Shown: positions 23,105 through 34,366, counted from the stretch's first letter. The stretch: 38,834 nucleotides of DNA from Hofstenia miamia (GCA_004352715.1 SCFE01000079.1:1749108-1787941), one strand, 5' to 3'. Notes: generated by a model not told the origin, from the sequence alone. Translations and numbers: made by a program.

Positions 23105-23850
23105 GAATATACGTTAGTACAGATTTTCATACCCAACCTCACTCACGCTTTTAAGACATCTGTACCCAACCCATCAAAATATACTGCTGCACAGTCAGCC
23201 AGAGACACTCATCAAGGACTATTAAATATTCAGCATTAATGCGGCCTTCAAATACTTTCAAATCTCCTTGTCCATAGTTAATAATACACCTGCCAATGTT
23301 GATGGAGAATTGGATTGATGATGTCTTGTGCATCTTGTGCATGACTACGTCGACACCTGAACCTTGAAGTTCTGTCCAACCTTAATAGTGCATTCATTCT
23401 GGAAATAATGTTTCCAGTATGATGCCATTGTCATCAACCTTCTTGTTCTAACGCATGCTACACTAGCAAGGCAAAATGCTTCCTTCCAAGCTCTCACTTT
23501 TGTCTAAGACTCTTCTGTTAACCAATTTTACTAGATCATCGTTCAAAGGTCTCAATTGATAGTTTAAATTTCCCTCCTGAATTGAATTCATTTAAAAGTT
23601 TCTGTTTGAGCTCTTTTGTATTAGCTGAAATTATTTTCGTAAAGGTCTGCTGTAGTCGATTATATAGCGTGGGCTTTCGTCCTTGCCATTTCTGTTTGAA
23701 TCTTCCCCAGTCTTCTTAAGCTGCTTTACAATATTGGATACTCCTTGACGTAGATAAGTTTCTAAGAATCCCAGCATCTTAGACACCATTCTGGAGCATC
23801 CTACATATAGCTTCCCGAACTCTATCAGGGATATTGCAACGCTTATTCAT
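23105..23850 (-). pseudogene. Tc1-like transposase, N-terminal two thirds, frameshifted
   Basis: Seen on the minus strand: an ATG at 23850 opens a CNIPDRVREAICRMLQNGVS-type helix-turn-helix. After a frameshift it continues VSNIVKQLKKTG and an NRNGK hinge, then WKHYFQNECTIKVGQ at about 23400, the site of the second catalytic Asp ('W..v.FsDES'). Here that Asp is Asn, and a stop follows. A last frame (23342-23151) reads GQGDLKVFEGRINAEYL, matching 'G.G.L..f.G.mna..Y..iL'. Known: Tc1 transposases have about 340 residues and a DD34E triad. The C-terminal part with the final Glu is absent from this copy. Clearly inactive: several frameshifts, stops and a lost catalytic residue. No perfect terminal repeats were identified. 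Confidence 0.75.
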
Positions 23851-24119
23851 GATGCTGTATTTTAGGTTAACAAGTATGCAGAATTTCATAAACGACACTA
23901 AATGAAACAGAGTTTTCTACGAAATGATGACACAAAATACTCCTGCTTGCACATCATGATTGTACCACAATTGAGCACTTAATTGCTTGCTTACAGTACA
24001 GATGCATGGGGCTTATGTAAAATTGACAAACAGTTTCAACAGCTGCTGTATAAAATTAATGGAATCTTCTAAATTAAATTCTAATTTATCATTTTCTTAT
24101 TACTTAAGCTATAAAAATA

Positions 24120-24250
24120 TAAACTAATAAATGATATGTCCACTTATGTGCTTTAATAATGTCCTGAACACGCTTTGGCATTGAGTTCGCAAGTGTTTTA
24201 CAGCATTCCTTAATTTTTTTCTGAACTAAGCTAAATGTCAGTCACAGCAA
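24120..24250 (-). pseudogene. Tc1-like transposase C-terminal fragment
   Basis: The minus-strand frame reads LVQKKIKECCKTLANSMPKR followed by VQDIIKAHK. This matches the Tc1 C-terminus ('l..Sm..R...vi.akGg.T.Y'). An in-frame stop lies just upstream at about 24243. It is on the same strand as the 23105-23850 fragment but placed upstream of it, so the two are either separate insertions or one rearranged copy. Confidence 0.65.
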
Positions 24251-24469
24251 TTATAAGTTTTTTTTATTATAAGTACTTTTTGTGGTACAATCGTATTTAT
24301 TTAGCTCTTGCTTAACATAAATAGCTAACCAGTAGTGTAGAAATATATGCTTTACAATGTATTTGTTGAATTACCACAAAGCAGTTACACGTATCATACC
24401 GGTCAATGGTTCAATGTAGCGTCAAAGCCTCTAAATGTAACCAGGAATTAATGTCGAAGTTATTAACTA

Positions 24470-24710
24470 ACCCGACAAGAACCGACTGCTTCGAGGCCGT
24501 GACAGCAGAGGAATATTGAGCTCATTAACATTTGCCTTCGACATCCTAGAGTTGTGCGAGATCAAGCTAATATATTCCAATATCTTCAGAAACCACTCCA
24601 TGTATTACTCAGACTTGTCAAATCGCCGGCCAGTAGTCCGTCCCTATAAAAATATGCCCTGTTGGTTTGTCCGTGTCCGTATCCCAAGCCCGCTATGTCC
24701 ATAGCTACAT
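24470..24710. other. GC-richer unexplained patch
   Basis: Mixed-composition sequence (CTTCGAGGCCGTGACAGCAG, CAAATCGCCGGCCAGTAGTC, TTTGTCCGTGTCCGTATCCC) in AT-rich surroundings. All frames are interrupted within about 60 codons. The GGACGGAC-type motifs recall the patch at 14600-14770. Possibly a SINE or the end of a retroelement; not identified. Confidence 0.3.
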
Positions 24711-24969
24711 ATATGTTATTTAACTAAAATAGTTTGAAGCCACAAAATCAAATGCTAGTGTGCTATTTATACATGCATATTTAAACAGTTGTATCAAAAC
24801 TACTATTAATATAGCCTACGTCAAAAACTAAATTTTTACTTTCGTTGATATTAATGAGAATTTAATAATTTAATTTCGTTTCCAGTAGAGCATTTATCAA
24901 TAGATTTATTCAATTGGTGGACAAATCATGCATCAAATCACAAAGTTATGATTAATGTTTTATTTCAAA

Positions 24970-25320
24970 CAGGCAGGCACGGGTTAGGGGTGGAAAGGGG
25001 GATAGCTGCCCCTCATCTTTTCACAAGCTATTTAAACAATATATGAAATTGTTGACTTTTAATGTGAATATTGCGAAAAATAATATATTTTGTGGTTGTC
25101 ACAAGGTAGAATCCTTTCAAAAATTTTCTTCTCTTCCATGAATAATGTCGTCTTAAGAGGACTAGTTTCATATGTATAAATAATTATCTCACATTTTTGT
25201 TGAACCTAATAAATCATTGTACTTTTGTAAAAAATAATTAGACTTGTATAACTCGCAAATAAATAATTGTTTTACAATAATGTAGGAAAAAATTCGAGCC
25301 CCTCCAGTTAAAAATTTTTT
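24970..25320 (+). repeat. Dispersed repeat A, copy 2
   Basis: Collinear with 11640-12000 (see that entry), in the same orientation. Contains GAACCTAATAAATCATTGTA and TAGGAAAAAATTCGAGCCCC. Confidence 0.55.
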
Positions 25321-26275
25321 AGGATCATGCCCTAAATGGGGTCTTAGTTATTACAATAAGAAACTACACTGCTTGAATGACCTATTAATATAATTACTTC
25401 ACATAAATTCTATTAAAAAATATGGAACTTACATAGGTACGATGTTTATATCAATGCAATATCAGAAAATGACTGTGAAATGAAATTCTGATATTGAGAA
25501 AGCCAGTTAAATTTCTGTGGCTTGTGACTTAGTGAAATATTTTATGTCTGATGTTGTAATTTCTGCTGTAAATCTACATGACGATTCCACAAAAATCATT
25601 TTGTACTCCATACAAATAATTTTAAGAAAATAATTCTCGAAGAACGACAATTTATCATCCAAAATTCAAAACTCAATTGCCGGGCCGTGCACTTACTATA
25701 AAGTCCTGTGCCCATATATCTTTTTATGTCCCCGATACTGACCCTACCCTAGAATATCTTTACCCTAGAATATCTTTGAACATAACTTACTAAATCTTTT
25801 GCCACACTGCTTATATAATCCAATTTAAGTTGTAATGTAGATTCTTTAAAGTAGAAGGACTAGTAACTTGGCTCTCGGTTCGCGAAGCTTGGGTCCCAAA
25901 ACTTTGTGATGACCGACCAGCAACTATGCACTTATTTGAAATGGCATATAGAAAAGAGTTGGTCATTTTATATAAATATAAAACAGAACTAATAGTCACG
26001 TCGCTGTATATTGTAAGCCCAGTGCAAGATGGAAACATGAGGGCTGCGTATTTTTTCAATACCCGTTCTACTGCATAGGGTGTTCACTTTGATACCGCCA
26101 ACTTTCCGATGTAATATTTTCACACCATCTGTGATTCGTGCGAGCCTGTTTCTATCTGATCTCTATGAAAATTCAAATTCATGCAAGTTGTTGATTGTTT
26201 GTGCCGATTTCTATGTAAAACGAGGTCAGCAAGTTTCAAAATTTTGAAATATTGTTCTAGATACCTGCAACCAAA
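25321..26275. other. No supported gene
   Basis: AT-rich. A short direct duplication, TACCCTAGAATATCTTT, occurs twice at about 25745-25780. The GC content rises from about 25860, leading into the integrase-like ORF. Confidence 0.35.
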
Positions 26276-26551
26276 ATGCTATTTCAGTTTGACAGTAATT
26301 CTCGAGTGATCATGGAATACAAAGACAGGGAGGTGGATCGGACGAGGGCGAAGTATCCACTGCCCCAAGGTCTCCACATCTATCTGTCAATGACTTTTAG
26401 CTGTAGGAGATATCCCGAGTCCTCGCACTCTTACTGTGTTGAGAAATTCTTTAGAGAACTTATTAAAGAATATTCCATTGAAGTAATCAAAAAGGCTTAC
26501 CATTCGTTCCTCAGACGCTGCAATTTGTGCGTTGCAAAACAAAGTAGGTAA
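26276..26551 (+). CDS. Small ORF with integrase-zinc-finger-like segment, probable transposon remnant
   Basis: Seen: an ATG-initiated, uninterrupted 91-codon frame in unusually GC-balanced sequence. Residues 49-91 (SSHSYCVEKFFRELIKEY, then RRCNLCVAKQSR) resemble the H2C2 zinc-binding region that precedes retroviral-type integrase cores in gypsy/Ginger-derived genes: H51, a helix, then C82-x-x-C85 and a basic tail. The first His of H2C2 is not in the usual position (nearest is H34). Known: this module assists integrase binding to DNA. No D-D-E core follows; the next open frame belongs to a P-element-like transposase 365 bp on. Inference: a transposon-derived fragment, or the first exon of a gene using one. 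The uninterrupted frame is mildly surprising beside broken neighbours. Confidence 0.4.
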   Translation: MLFQFDSNSRVIMEYKDREVDRTRAKYPLPQGLHIYLSMTFSCRRYPESSHSYCVEKFFRELIKEYSIEVIKKAYHSFLRRCNLCVAKQSR

Positions 26552-26916
26552 TTGCTTTCTTATTTTGGTATTTTAGGGACCACAAAAATTGGGGCAACTT
26601 TTTCATAAACATAAAACTCAGCAACGTCTTGTCAACAGAAGCACTTTTGTACTCAGGTTGCGCTTAAAATGATTGTGATAGCGAAGTTCTTGTAACACAT
26701 GCTTCAGTAATTAAAGTTGACTGTGATTATAGATTTCCCATTTACCATATTGCGAAACTATATTCAGGTCATTTTTGCAACATTTCTAGATATGTATTCA
26801 TTTCTATTTAATGGCATCTTTGAAAATTGTCAATTTAATACATTTGCATAATGCATTTCATAAGCAATCCGAAACAAGTTAAACTGTCAAAATTAAAAAT
26901 TACTTAAGCGAACTTT

Positions 26917-27700
26917 ATGTCAATAATAACAATCTTAGAAAATGTTGACAAAATTATTAACAAGTGCTGCAACATACAGTCCTGTACGTTCGTAAATTCT
27001 TACCCTGTACATTTTGCCAATGCTGTCGACTATGTTCATTCTTTTAAAAATATAAAAAACATTGATTCTAATAATGAAATATATTTCATAACAGTGGGAG
27101 AAATATATGTTGCACAATGGAAGAACATAGAAGCATTATACAAGGAAAATAGGAAAAGTCATATCCGTTTAGCCATAAACAGCTGTGCACCCAAAGTCTT
27201 TGCAAAGACCAAGTGTGCGTTTTATTTGTCCATGACAAACCTGTTGCTAGTGATCTTTCAACATTAAAGCATAAACTTGGCATCATCGAAGGCATCATCA
27301 TTTTTCAAACTTATCACTGATTGGGTTCACACGATGAATGTATTCCAGTATCGACATACGCCATAAGTGTCATCAACCATGGTCGCAAAAGCCTACAAAA
27401 CAAACTGCAGAGTCATTATTGCTCTTTGCAGGAGCTTACACTAAGGCTGCAGATTTGCTTTTGACTCAGACCAACTACACTTAGTGCTACATGGGATATT
27501 TGCCGAGGCACTTGAAAAGTTCTTTGGCGAAACCAGACAATACAAGAGGCGAGGGTAATTTTAACATTTGCATTGTAGCAATCAAAGCTGCTGCAGAAAC
27601 CAAAACAAAGACATCCATACATTTTTGAAGTATGAGTCTTTGCCACACAATTCTAGTCATGTGTCTTGTACATCTAAAATTTCATTGAATGTTGTAATCA
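26917..27700 (+). pseudogene. P-element/THAP9-like transposase, frameshifted
   Basis: Seen: an ATG at 26917 opens 116 codons that include VAQWKNIEALY and KSHIRLAINSCAPKVFAKTK, matching the P-element region 'v.W.yI..Ly...K.Hi......KVklA.q..S'. In a second frame (about 27240-27350) follow ASDLSTLKH and ASSKASSFFKLITDWVHTMN, like 'a..FI.l...wfD.mN'. Then at about 27466-27600 comes ALEKFFGETRQYKRRG and, after another shift, IKAAAETK, matching the C-terminal 'LE.fFg.iR...G..nNPt..qF..a.r'. Known: THAP9/P transposases are cut-and-paste enzymes with a THAP DNA-binding domain, an RNase H fold and a GTP-binding insertion. No THAP domain is seen upstream. At least two frameshifts and several stops make it inactive. 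Identification rests on motif order without a search. Confidence 0.6.
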
Positions 27701-30105
27701 ATATGATTCCATTATTTCTGACTCTGAAAATCTAATCGAATGTAATGACGGTATCAAATATAAAGTAATTTTTCTAGCTAGATACATGGAAAACCAGTTT
27801 AGAGGTATTTTACTTAAATGTGTTTAGACTGAAGATATAATATTTTATTCAGATTTTGTCAAAAACTCAAATAGAAGCAGACTAAGTATACCTCTACTCT
27901 CAATCATAACTTATTTTAGTGAGCAACTATAACCAATTTCTGCAATTGTACTCTATAAATGTGCAGTTGTAAATCCATAAATGTGCAGTTATAAAATTGA
28001 AAAATATTACCTTTCCTGAGTATGTAAAAAGGCCATCAACATTTTTAGCAGCTCTGTATTTCTGATACCGGTCATACATATAGTAGAAGAGTGTGGGGAA
28101 TGCTAGGTTAGTACTTATTGTTTACTATATACATATCTTAAAATTATTTGTGCCATTTGAGATCTATTTTATGCTTTAAGTTTTTTCCTTAAGTAGGTAA
28201 AATATGTCTTTTTTCAAAATGTTCAGTTTTAAGAAATCCTTGAAATAAGGACTGCTCTCAACAGTGCATTTAGCACACTAAGCTTAAAAACTGGTGGATA
28301 AGCAAAACTTTATATTGTTATTATAGCTCAGGGATCCAATTCAGGGAGCATGCCTTACACCGTCCAACATTTTTTTTTTGAAAACACTTGCCCTAGAGCA
28401 CGTTATGTTTCTTAAAGTTTTTTCAATGGCTTAACTGAAAAAAAATATATGATAATCTGTATGATTTTTACACGTAGTCTTAACCAGTCTGGCGTTCGTT
28501 TTAATCAACAAACCGCTTTTAAAAACATTTACAAAGAATTTTCTCAAAGCTTATTGGCAAATTTGAAAATCTTGGGGAATGGGTAGGTCTATTGGAAAAC
28601 ATACTTTAATGAAGTGTTGAAAATTTCTAATAAGAGTATTGCTGTAGCTGAGGTTGCTGAAAAGATTAACAAGTTTTTTTTGAAAATTTTGATTGAAATT
28701 CTCTCCAAACCTAATGTTCATGTATTGAAAAGGTTTTAGCCAATGGAACCAACAAAAACTTTGACTGTTTCTTGATATGTGCAATGGTATTCCATACTCA
28801 TTGAGGCATGCAAAGACATATTCTCTTACTTTCCCTGATAGATGTGCAGCTTTTTACAGGTCTGTGGACACCTTGTAAGCGCATTTAAAAGACTTGCAGA
28901 TGACCTCATAGAAGGCTATGAGCAAAAGAAATAATAGCCTTAAGACACCAGAATCAAGGTGCTTTAACATAATTGACACATATTATGGATGGGACCATAG
29001 TTCCTGATCGCGCGCAGGATACCAGTTCGTCATTTTAAGGGTTCTATGGCTATAATCCAGCGCTTCCTAAAATGATTTAAGTTGTTGAATCCTTACAAAT
29101 AAGTTTCATGTAAAATCATACCTTTCGGCTTTATTAAATTCAGGAATTCTGATAAAGTTTTCTGTTAACATGTCTAAATGTTCTTATTCAAATTATCAAA
29201 TGAAGAATAAATATTGTCATCTAACAAGAGAATAAGTAAATAATTCTCAAGGAATCCAAACTATATTGAAAGATTGTACCACTGCATTCCTAAGTTTGTA
29301 TAAGCCTTCTATAAACGTTATTGCTACTTTGAAATTAAAAACCTTTGAAAATTTATAAAATGCTTGTTTTAAATTGGTTTGCATACTATTCTTCTGTCGC
29401 AATACTTTTCGAAATTTCCTATTTTGAAATATACTTATTAGCATTCTGTTCTGACATACACCAACGTTTTCGAAAGAAGAGCGCAGATAAGTACTCGAGC
29501 TACGATGAAATCACCTATTTACTCTATTACTTCATTTCAGGTCATTATTTTTTATTCGATATTTATATGATGAATTTAGTGTGAAACAATGATTTAATTC
29601 ACTTTATAATTCTTCTACTTCTTTGGGAATTTATTTATAATTGCACGTATTTATATCAGTATTTTCATAAAAATATTAAAATATAAAAAGTTTTACAAAC
29701 TGATGAGAACACATTATATCTTTAAAATTAATCACGAAATATTAATCAAAGGAATATTTTGACATTGAATCCAAAAGCTTGTACACAAATCAAATGAATA
29801 AAATTGAATATAGAATTCTTAATTATTTGTCATTGCATTGTTATTCTAAGAGATCAATGCATTTTGTACTGATTTGGCAAGTGCCCCATATTGACAAAGT
29901 TTCTGTATTTTATTGGTGTGGTACACTTAAAAACTACTTTCAAAGCCTAGAGAGAAAAAACTAGAAAAATTGCCGATTTCCTAAATTTTAGTCTTCATTT
30001 AAAGAAATAATTTTATATTTTCTTAAAATGGCAATCTGGTTCGTGCACAAATTTGCAATTTTATTGAAAAATTTTTTAAGACATTTCTGACACAAGAAAT
30101 AGGGA
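27701..30105. other. No supported gene
   Basis: Mostly AT-rich. From about 28490 to 28920 the plus strand has coding-like but broken frames (FKNIYKEFSQSLLANLK, ISNKSIAVAEVAEKINKFF, HLVSAFKRLADDLIEGYEQK), perhaps an old transposon protein that I cannot name. 28980-29070 is GC-richer (ATCGCGCGCAGGATACC). Confidence 0.35.
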
Positions 30106-30135
30106 GATTTTTTGTGTATATCTTCACAACAACTT

Positions 30136-30137
<2 letters not shown>

Positions 30138-30169
<32 letters not shown>

Positions 30170-30306
30170 NNNNNNNNNNNNNNNNNNNNNNNNNNNNNNN
30201 NNNNNNNNNNNNNNNNNNNNNNNNNNNNNNNNNNNNNNNNNNNNNNNNNNNNNNNNNNNNNNNNNNNNNNNNNNNNNNNNNNNNNNNNNNNNNNNNNNNN
30301 NNNNNN

Positions 30307-30337
<31 letters not shown>
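30138..30337. repeat. (TA)n microsatellite interrupted by a 137-N gap
   Basis: TA dinucleotides at 30138-30169 and 30307-30337 flank N at 30170-30306. The gap is a microsatellite of unknown length; ORFs across it are artefacts. Confidence 0.95.
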
Positions 30338-30339
<2 letters not shown>

Positions 30340-30781
30340 GTTGTTGTGTACCCTTAACTAATTATATATTACGCTATATATAATTTGTAAAATTTGTATA
30401 TGTTAATATGTAGCAGCAAGATTTTTTGTTGTTAAAAAATTCAATGATAATATTATCACTCCTGTAAAAAAGACAATAATGGATATACGGACTAATTTTT
30501 GAAACACTGCTTTAGAATAAATATAAATATTATTGAAAGTGACTGCCTAATTATAGCTCAATAATTACTCCATAATATAGTGCATAATTCAGAAGGAAGT
30601 TGGCAAACTTAGAATATAATACACAAACATTGTTAAAATTTTAATAAATATAGTGATTCGCAATTATCCAATTTCATACAGCAACTTTTTCGGCAGAATT
30701 CCTCTCATTTTTTTCATATATCGCTATGTACTCCTTGATATATAGCTATGTACGCTTTTCGAGCATTTCGTTCGTAAATAG

Positions 30782-30785
<4 letters not shown>
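30338..30785 (+). repeat. Dispersed repeat B, copy 1
   Basis: Collinear with 33487-33900. Matching blocks include AATGGATATACGGACTAATT against AATGGATGTACGAAATACTA, the GCTTTAGAATA/TTTTAGAACA and TTATTGAAAGTGACTGCCT/TTATTGGAAATGACAGCCT segments, and CAGAATTCC plus TTTTTTTCATAT near the 3' end. Both copies are preceded by a (TA)n tract, so the tract may be part of the element. Non-coding. Confidence 0.65.

Positions 30786-30823
<38 letters not shown>
30786..30823. repeat. (TA)n microsatellite
   Basis: Perfect TA dinucleotides at the 3' edge of repeat B copy 1. Confidence 0.95.
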
Positions 30824-30825
<2 letters not shown>

Positions 30826-33063
30826 CTGATGGATAGAGCTTTTAAAACTGAGACTTCGAAACAAATTTTTAATAATATGGGGGATGGCGAGAGAGGGCAC
30901 ATAAATTAATGCACCTAAAATTTGCTTAGTTCTCTTTATGCCTCAACCTAGAACCAGTATGCCGACATTGTATTAAAACATTCCCTCACGTAAAGCCCGA
31001 TAACAAAGAAAATAACAATGGCATTTATAGCAGCTGCTGATCTCTTTCATTTATAAATTTAATTGCAAACACTAAATTTCGATCATTTCAAATTTGCATT
31101 TTATTATCCCAAATCAGCTATGAATTTTTACTGGCTTTGCATTTCTAACCTCATGTATCTAACATCAGATTTTAAAGCGTATTTTATTAGATTCAATGCA
31201 TCTTCTAAAAGAATGCTGCTCGCTTTCATCATAGTCAAATCCTAATGTGATCTATGCGGAAGATATAAAGGTAAATAATTTACGAAGCGTAAAATTAAAG
31301 CAAAAGGTTTAATATCAACATTCCTGAAATACTGCTCAATTAGCACAATATATATATATATATAACTTCGATTGAATACCAACAAAATTAATCAATTAAT
31401 TCTCCTGCTCGAGTAGTATCCTGCAGAGTTTTTAACGGAAAAAATTTCAAATTTTGAGTGATTACTGCTCAATATATTGGATATGCTGTATACTTCATTG
31501 ACAACCCTATTTTACACAGTTTGATTTGGATAAGCTTTAAATTTGCAAAGCTCATTTTTCTGGAACTCAAAAGCAGAACATACTATTTTAAAATAGAATC
31601 TTTTCGAATCTATATTACAAAAACAATTCAATTTTTGTTTTAGTAGTGCTTTTTACTATTTTTGGTATTGTTTTAGGTTTAGCAATCTGGCTATATAGTT
31701 AGGGCACATTGTTCAGTTTCTATGGTAAATTTGTAATATTAATCCAATTATTTTCATTATTTTCTCCGTTTTTGATTAAATATTTGATATTTATTATGGA
31801 AATGTTAAAAAAATTTCTCATTGCATAATTTGTTCATTAATTTGTTTATAGAAAGTTTTCAAAACGGCTTTAAAAGTTGCTATGAAATAGTTTATTAAAA
31901 TTGATTTTGTTAGTCACAAAAAATCATTTCGTGCAATACATATATTGATATAAATTTTTTAAACTTAAGCTATATCAAATTAAAAATTGAAAATACTTTC
32001 AAAATTTATATAAAACTGGTTTTCGGTTTGTTTTTTTTAATAATTTAGCAAAAGAACCGAAGCAATTTTTTGCTGCAAACTAAAAAGTTACAAGCTACAA
32101 TTGTAATTTCTAACAAAATATTTAGAGTTTCAGAAAAAAATTATATAGAAAAATACAGGCTGAAGTGATTGATTATAATTTGCGCTTATTATGCTAGTAT
32201 AATGACGTGTATAATATTAATAAGACTAAAATCGAAAAATTTATTGTGTATTGTAATATATAGCACTTACGTTAAGTAAATTCGTTCGTATTTCGATATG
32301 CTAAAAGAGAGGGCAGTTCACAGTGAACTATCTCACTTTCCCTTATTCATATTCACACATTCTAATAGACAGTTTTTTCGTTAAATGCATCATCTTTGAC
32401 GTCATTACAAATGTGATACTCAAAAATTTTCAAAGTACTTGCATAAAAAATTTGTAGGTAAATTAATTACTTGTTTTACAACTGTGTAATTGAACTAGGT
32501 CTCAACTAAAACTCAACGGATGCCTTTTCTAAATAGAAAAAGCTCTTTAATGAAAATATTGTCAGGTCTATGATGATTTTCATGGAGCTTAGTACAGACA
32601 AAAGCGGAAAATTGATCTATTAAAAAAGAAATTTTTCGTTTACTATCAGTGGCATCATCATGACACTAGTCTGAAGAATAACTTTGCTAAGAAAGTTCAC
32701 ATTTCGTTTGATATATTTTTTGTTAAAAATGTATTTGCTGCTTTAGTCCATATAAATAATTATCTGATAAATTATTTTTAAAAGAGTAACTTATATGGAA
32801 TAGAGTTAATCCCAAAAATTATAATATCAATTAAGCACCAAATTTATTCAAGTTTTGTTCTGTTGAGTCTATAGTTGGCTTTTTAAAAAGATTTGAAGAG
32901 AATGTTGACTCCATTTTACAGAAGTTTTTGATTGAAGATATGAAATTGGAGCTTTATAGCCTCTAATAGAAACTCAATATTTGATAAGCAAATAGATACA
33001 TCACATAAAACTAAAAGAAATCTTAGAATTAATTTACTAAATATATCGATTAATAGCTCAATA
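30824..33063. other. No supported gene
   Basis: AT-rich sequence with a small TA tract at about 31350. No exon or transposon motif recognised. The end of this stretch may hold the promoter and 5'UTR of the gene starting at 33064. Confidence 0.35.
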
Positions 33064-33105
33064 ATGGCAGTGACTGGAGGCAGTAAGATCAACACTACAA
33101 AGAAG
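33064..33105 (+). CDS. Candidate first coding exon of an unidentified gene
   Basis: Seen: ATAATGG (a good start context), then 14 codons, MAVTGGSKINTTKK, ending in AAG/gtaagc, a near-consensus donor. The exon is GC-balanced inside AT-rich DNA. A 29-nt exon with strong sites follows 198 bp downstream and joins in phase 0. I do not recognise the protein. The call depends on splice-site quality and composition only, so a chance match is possible. Confidence 0.4.
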
Positions 33106-33303
33106 GTAAGCTTTTACCATTCAATCACAGTTGTTTTTCATTCAAAAAATGGACAAAAGCATTTCATTTCATTAACTGAAATTATTACACTTTGCTTTTT
33201 GTAAATGCGATTTGCAATAAAATACGCACAGATAATATCTTTGGTATAAAATCAATACTTTATTTTATGAATTCAAAAAGAAAATTTTTTATATTTTTTT
33301 CAG

Positions 33304-33332
33304 AAAGTCCATGTCTTAGAAGGAACCCACAA
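33304..33332 (+). CDS. Candidate 29-nt microexon following 33064-33105
   Basis: Seen: a long pyrimidine-rich acceptor (ATATTTTTTTCAG), 29 nt reading KVHVLEGTH plus two bases, then the donor CAA/gtaaga. It follows the upstream exon in phase 0 and leaves phase 2. The next exon was not found: the coding-like ORF at 35917-36171 does not join directly in the right phase (its candidate acceptors need phase 0 or 1). Function unknown. Confidence 0.4.
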
Positions 33333-33452
33333 GTAAGAATACTAATGTTTATATTATCAATAAATTCAAAATTGAAAAGAAAAAAATTTAATGATAATTG
33401 TAATAATAGGCATTATATGATTATATTTTTAAAAAAGTACATTTATCCTACA

Positions 33453-33455
<3 letters not shown>

Positions 33456-33486
<31 letters not shown>
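33456..33486. repeat. (TA)n microsatellite
   Basis: TA dinucleotides at the 5' edge of repeat B copy 2, the same relation as at copy 1. Confidence 0.95.
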
Positions 33487-33490
<4 letters not shown>

Positions 33491-33900
33491 TATTATAGCG
33501 CTATTTACACCCAAAAAAAATTATATATGTCGCTATGTACCAACTAGATTTTCTGTAGTTTAAAAAACCTAATGAATATATGATTATCTCTCCCGCAGTG
33601 TTGTCAATGGATGTACGAAATACTATTTAAAGTCCTGTTTTAGAACAAAAATCTATGTTATTGGAAATGACAGCCTTCTTATTGCTGTATTATACTCAAA
33701 ATGTAGTTATCAAATTCAGGCGGATGTTTGCACACTTGAGTGTACTGCACCGACATTTTAAAATCTAATAAATGTAGCCATTTACCAACGTCTTTTGTTG
33801 GCGGGAATTATTTTTACAGAATTCCATATTTTTTTCATATTTCTTTATATGTACGCCTTGTTATCCGGGTACGCTATTCATTCCACATACTACGTAATTT
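33487..33900 (+). repeat. Dispersed repeat B, copy 2
   Basis: See copy 1 at 30338-30785. Same orientation and order, roughly 70% alike over the best blocks by eye. It lies in the candidate intron after the microexon. Confidence 0.65.
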
Positions 33901-34328
33901 AATTCTGAATAACCCCGGTATTTTTTGCAATTAAATAAGCTTCAAACATTTGTGAATTTAAAAGTAGATCCTATAATTAGACTTTTCTACAAATTTTTGT
34001 TATTACATGAAATTATCTTGCTTAATTTAAATTTTTCTGAAATGTGATTTGCTTGATATAATAATCTTTATATAATCCATTAATTTATCAAATCTGAAAA
34101 TTTCTTAAATAATGTACGAATGATTCATTTTCAAGGCAAAAATGTTTTGATAATGCGCTTTTTTCGGACTGAAAAATCTCAATATTTGAATGTTATTATT
34201 TAATACATATATCACACTTTTTCAAATTTGTTTTGGCAGGTAGGTAAATTAGTCACGTCGTACCCAAAATTTTTTAATAAAACCCTAAACTGATGTAATC
34301 AGATAGAAATATATTGCTTATATACATG

Positions 34329-34364
<36 letters not shown>

Positions 34365-34366
34365 TT

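Noticed and set aside
30112-30383. IYIYIY-rich ORFs (also near 3000-3280, 30714-30902, 34274-34456)
   Set aside because: Translations of (TA)n microsatellites and N, not genes.
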